Positions 35,175 through 36,364 of a stretch of DNA of 36,364 nt are shown in pieces. The translations under genes were made by a program, and so were the position numbers. Each line of letters begins with the position of its first letter. Within the stretch, counting starts at the first letter, position 1. Under the pieces are notes generated by a model. That model worked only from the letters and a program-made list of their open reading frames with translations. It did no database searches and was not told where the DNA came from. Origin of the DNA: Sphingomonadales bacterium (GTDB lineage Bacteria > Pseudomonadota > Alphaproteobacteria > Sphingomonadales > Sphingomonadaceae); NCBI GenBank assembly GCA_028871475.1, contig JAGWMZ010000037.1, positions 1 through 36,364 on the forward strand, in the 5' to 3' direction.

Positions 35175-35200
35175 ATGCGATTATGCAAGCCAATTATGCG
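35145..35200. promoter_or_regulatory. Operator-like array of short palindromes between the divergent methyltransferase and HTH genes
   Basis: Back-to-back perfect palindromes TATGCGCATA (35151-35160), GCATTAATGC (35161-35170) and GCATATGC (35171-35178) occur together with three ATTATGC words (35149, 35180, 35193). Together they fill the whole intergenic gap and overlap the possible start codons. The layout is that of a bidirectional operator controlling methyltransferase and regulator, probably bound by the HTH protein. Confidence 0.6.
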
Positions 35201-35672
35201 TGATGATCGACAACCGACTCCGATTCTTCTGGCGGAGCTGAGGCAGCTGCTGGGTAGCGACCAGCTCCCCGTTCAGCAGGAGATTGCGAGCGGCGCGGGT
35301 GTTCACCAGTCGATGGTTTCCCGTGCCAGGCGCGGACAGCTGCGCCGGTGGACTGACAAGGCCGAAGCACTTCTAAAATTCGCTCGATCCCGTGTGGGCG
35401 AGCAGCAGGCCGCCCTCGCCGCGGCCGAGGCCATGAAGAAGAACCCCGTGGGCGTCGCCAGGCGGCCCAAGGGCGCGGAGGCTCGGGGCACCATCCCATC
35501 AGAGGCGACCATGGAGGTGTTTCGACAGCAGGCTCTTCGGGGGATCGAAACCTACCTCAGCGATGGCTACGATCCGAGACTGGTGGTCGAGCAGCTCGCC
35601 GTCCTCCGGCGGGCGCAACGGGTTCGTCGCGCCGGCAGGCCGGACCCGGAACGATCGGAAGGCGGCGCCTGA
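35196..35672 (+). CDS. Helix-turn-helix protein divergent from the methyltransferase
   Basis: A 158-residue protein (start MRDDRQPTPILL). A helix-turn-helix is visible at residues 27-48 (VQQEIASGAGVHQSMVSRA), with the IASGAGVHQSMVSR layout of Xre/DNA-invertase-like repressors. The C-terminal part is charged and may dimerise (MEVFRQQALRGIETYL). It is probably the controller of the restriction-modification cluster. ATG 35175 is an alternative, in which case it would abut the longest methyltransferase start head to head (CATATG). No ribosome site is seen for either. Confidence 0.7.
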   Translation: MRDDRQPTPILLAELRQLLGSDQLPVQQEIASGAGVHQSMVSRARRGQLRRWTDKAEALLKFARSRVGEQQAALAAAEAMKKNPVGVARRPKGAEARGTIPSEATMEVFRQQALRGIETYLSDGYDPRLVVEQLAVLRRAQRVRRAGRPDPERSEGGA

Positions 35673-35937
35673 TTGCGGAAAGGCGCGCAGGTAAAGCACC
35701 CATCCCTCGTTCGTGCCATCAGTTCGGGCGCCACGCGGAATCCCTCGAAGCAGGTGACCTGACAGCGCGGGTGCCTGCATCCGGGGGAGCGCATCGTCGC
35801 CCCTCTAGCCCGGACCGGAGTTTCGTCGACACGCTTTCAGGGCGGCGGAGCATCGCACCTCATGGGCGCGTTCCCTTCCTGATTTGCTGTGGATAGCGAT
35901 CTTGTCCGATGGGGGGTGGTCTCGCTAGTCAGCCACC

Positions 35938-36261
35938 ATGGGCAGGAGCGAGAACGAACGCTGGTTGAATGGCAGGGGGCAGGTCCTGGCCGCATGTCGG
36001 GCCGGCGCGCAGTCCCTCACCCTCACCCCTGCCGAACGGCTGACCGAGATCGTCTGGCTGGTCCATCGCTGCTTGCGCAGCACCGGCGACCTCCTGGTCG
36101 TCCGCCGTCGTGATCCGGCCTATCTCGAGACCGCCTCAACCATTGCGCTCAATCTCGGTCTGCCACGTGCGATCGAGGCCTTCACGCAGGGCGAAGGTGC
36201 GCTGGAGACCCGCTTCTTCGAACTGTTAGACGACATGTGCGAGGAGCTTAGGGTCTGTTGA
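35938..36261 (+). CDS. Small uncharacterised protein, 3' end altered by an insertion element
   Basis: A 107-residue frame with well-formed helices (TLTPAERLTEIVWLVHRCL, ASTIALNLGLPRAIEAF, RFFELLDDMCEEL), which suggests a genuine protein. No family is recognised. The last three codons and the stop lie within what looks like the end of an insertion sequence, so the native C-terminus has been lost. No clear ribosome site. Confidence 0.5.
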   Translation: MGRSENERWLNGRGQVLAACRAGAQSLTLTPAERLTEIVWLVHRCLRSTGDLLVVRRRDPAYLETASTIALNLGLPRAIEAFTQGEGALETRFFELLDDMCEELRVC

Positions 36262-36364
36262 TAAATAACTGAATCTGCGCTGTCTTTTTTGACGGTTTTA
36301 GGATTCCCGCGGTGCCTCGAAGCTTATAGAATCGCGGGGTGATTGACGAGGCGGCCATCAAACT
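36251..36364 (+). mobile_element. Left end of a probable IS5-like insertion sequence (incomplete)
   Basis: The composition changes sharply at GGGTCTGTTGATAAA (36251 onward), which resembles IS5-group terminal repeats as I recall them. The preceding TTAG fits the YTAR target of that group. A GTG at 36339 would start a protein MIDEAAIK that runs out of the window, consistent with a transposase N-terminus. The other end and the transposase lie outside, so the identification is provisional. Confidence 0.45.

Noticed and set aside
1..36364. CRISPR arrays, rRNA and tRNA genes, integrase
   Set aside because: No regularly spaced repeats, no tRNA-like cloverleaf or T-arm sequence noticed, and no tyrosine or serine recombinase motif in any plausible gene.

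Overview
The window looks like high-GC alphaproteobacterial DNA, most probably from a sphingomonad (Sphingomonadales). This rests on the GC-rich codon pattern with long mirror frames, the single-subunit quinol NO reductase next to NnrS and a Crp/Fnr regulator, and an AddAB-like (rather than RecBCD-like) helicase-nuclease pair. No rRNA, tRNA or CRISPR array is visible, so the taxonomic call is inference.

Region 1 (1-5.9 kb) is a metabolic block for nitric oxide handling. A cysteine-free Crp/Fnr-family regulator is divergent from a quinol-dependent NO reductase (norB/norZ type), followed by nnrS and a MetB-like PLP enzyme. A perfect CRP/FNR-type palindrome sits between the divergent genes.

Region 2 (6-36 kb) is an accessory, defence-like region. 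It holds a solitary DUF4365-like PD-(D/E)XK protein and a DHA2-type MFS transporter that has lost its N-terminal part. Next comes a three-gene cluster ending in a small nuclease-like protein (9.5-12.7 kb), then another solitary protein with a D...ExK core, and a catalase gene broken by one extra G. A non-coding, hairpin-rich stretch (15.9-17.6 kb) contains one small gene. A translationally coupled AddB-like/AddA-like pair follows, then a degenerate histidine-kinase-like protein, a secreted beta-propeller, a single-domain response regulator, a TIR-domain protein and a DUF6615-like PD-(D/E)XK protein.

Region 3 (31.4-35.7 kb) is a coherent restriction-modification cluster: a 5-methylcytosine methyltransferase, a GHKL-ATPase/PD-(D/E)XK protein, a small overlapping partner, and a divergent helix-turn-helix gene separated by a dense array of short palindromes that probably is the operator. 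The window ends in what looks like the left end of an IS5-like insertion sequence that cut the 3' end of a small gene.

The most promising candidates for an undescribed system are the 9.5-12.7 kb cluster (YaaW-like/coiled-coil protein + module-bearing membrane protein + Q-x-K nuclease), the AddAB-like pair, and the two-gene unit at 23.7-25.2 kb bracketed by near-identical 16-bp palindromes. Roles in phage defence are inferred from domain content and neighbourhood only.
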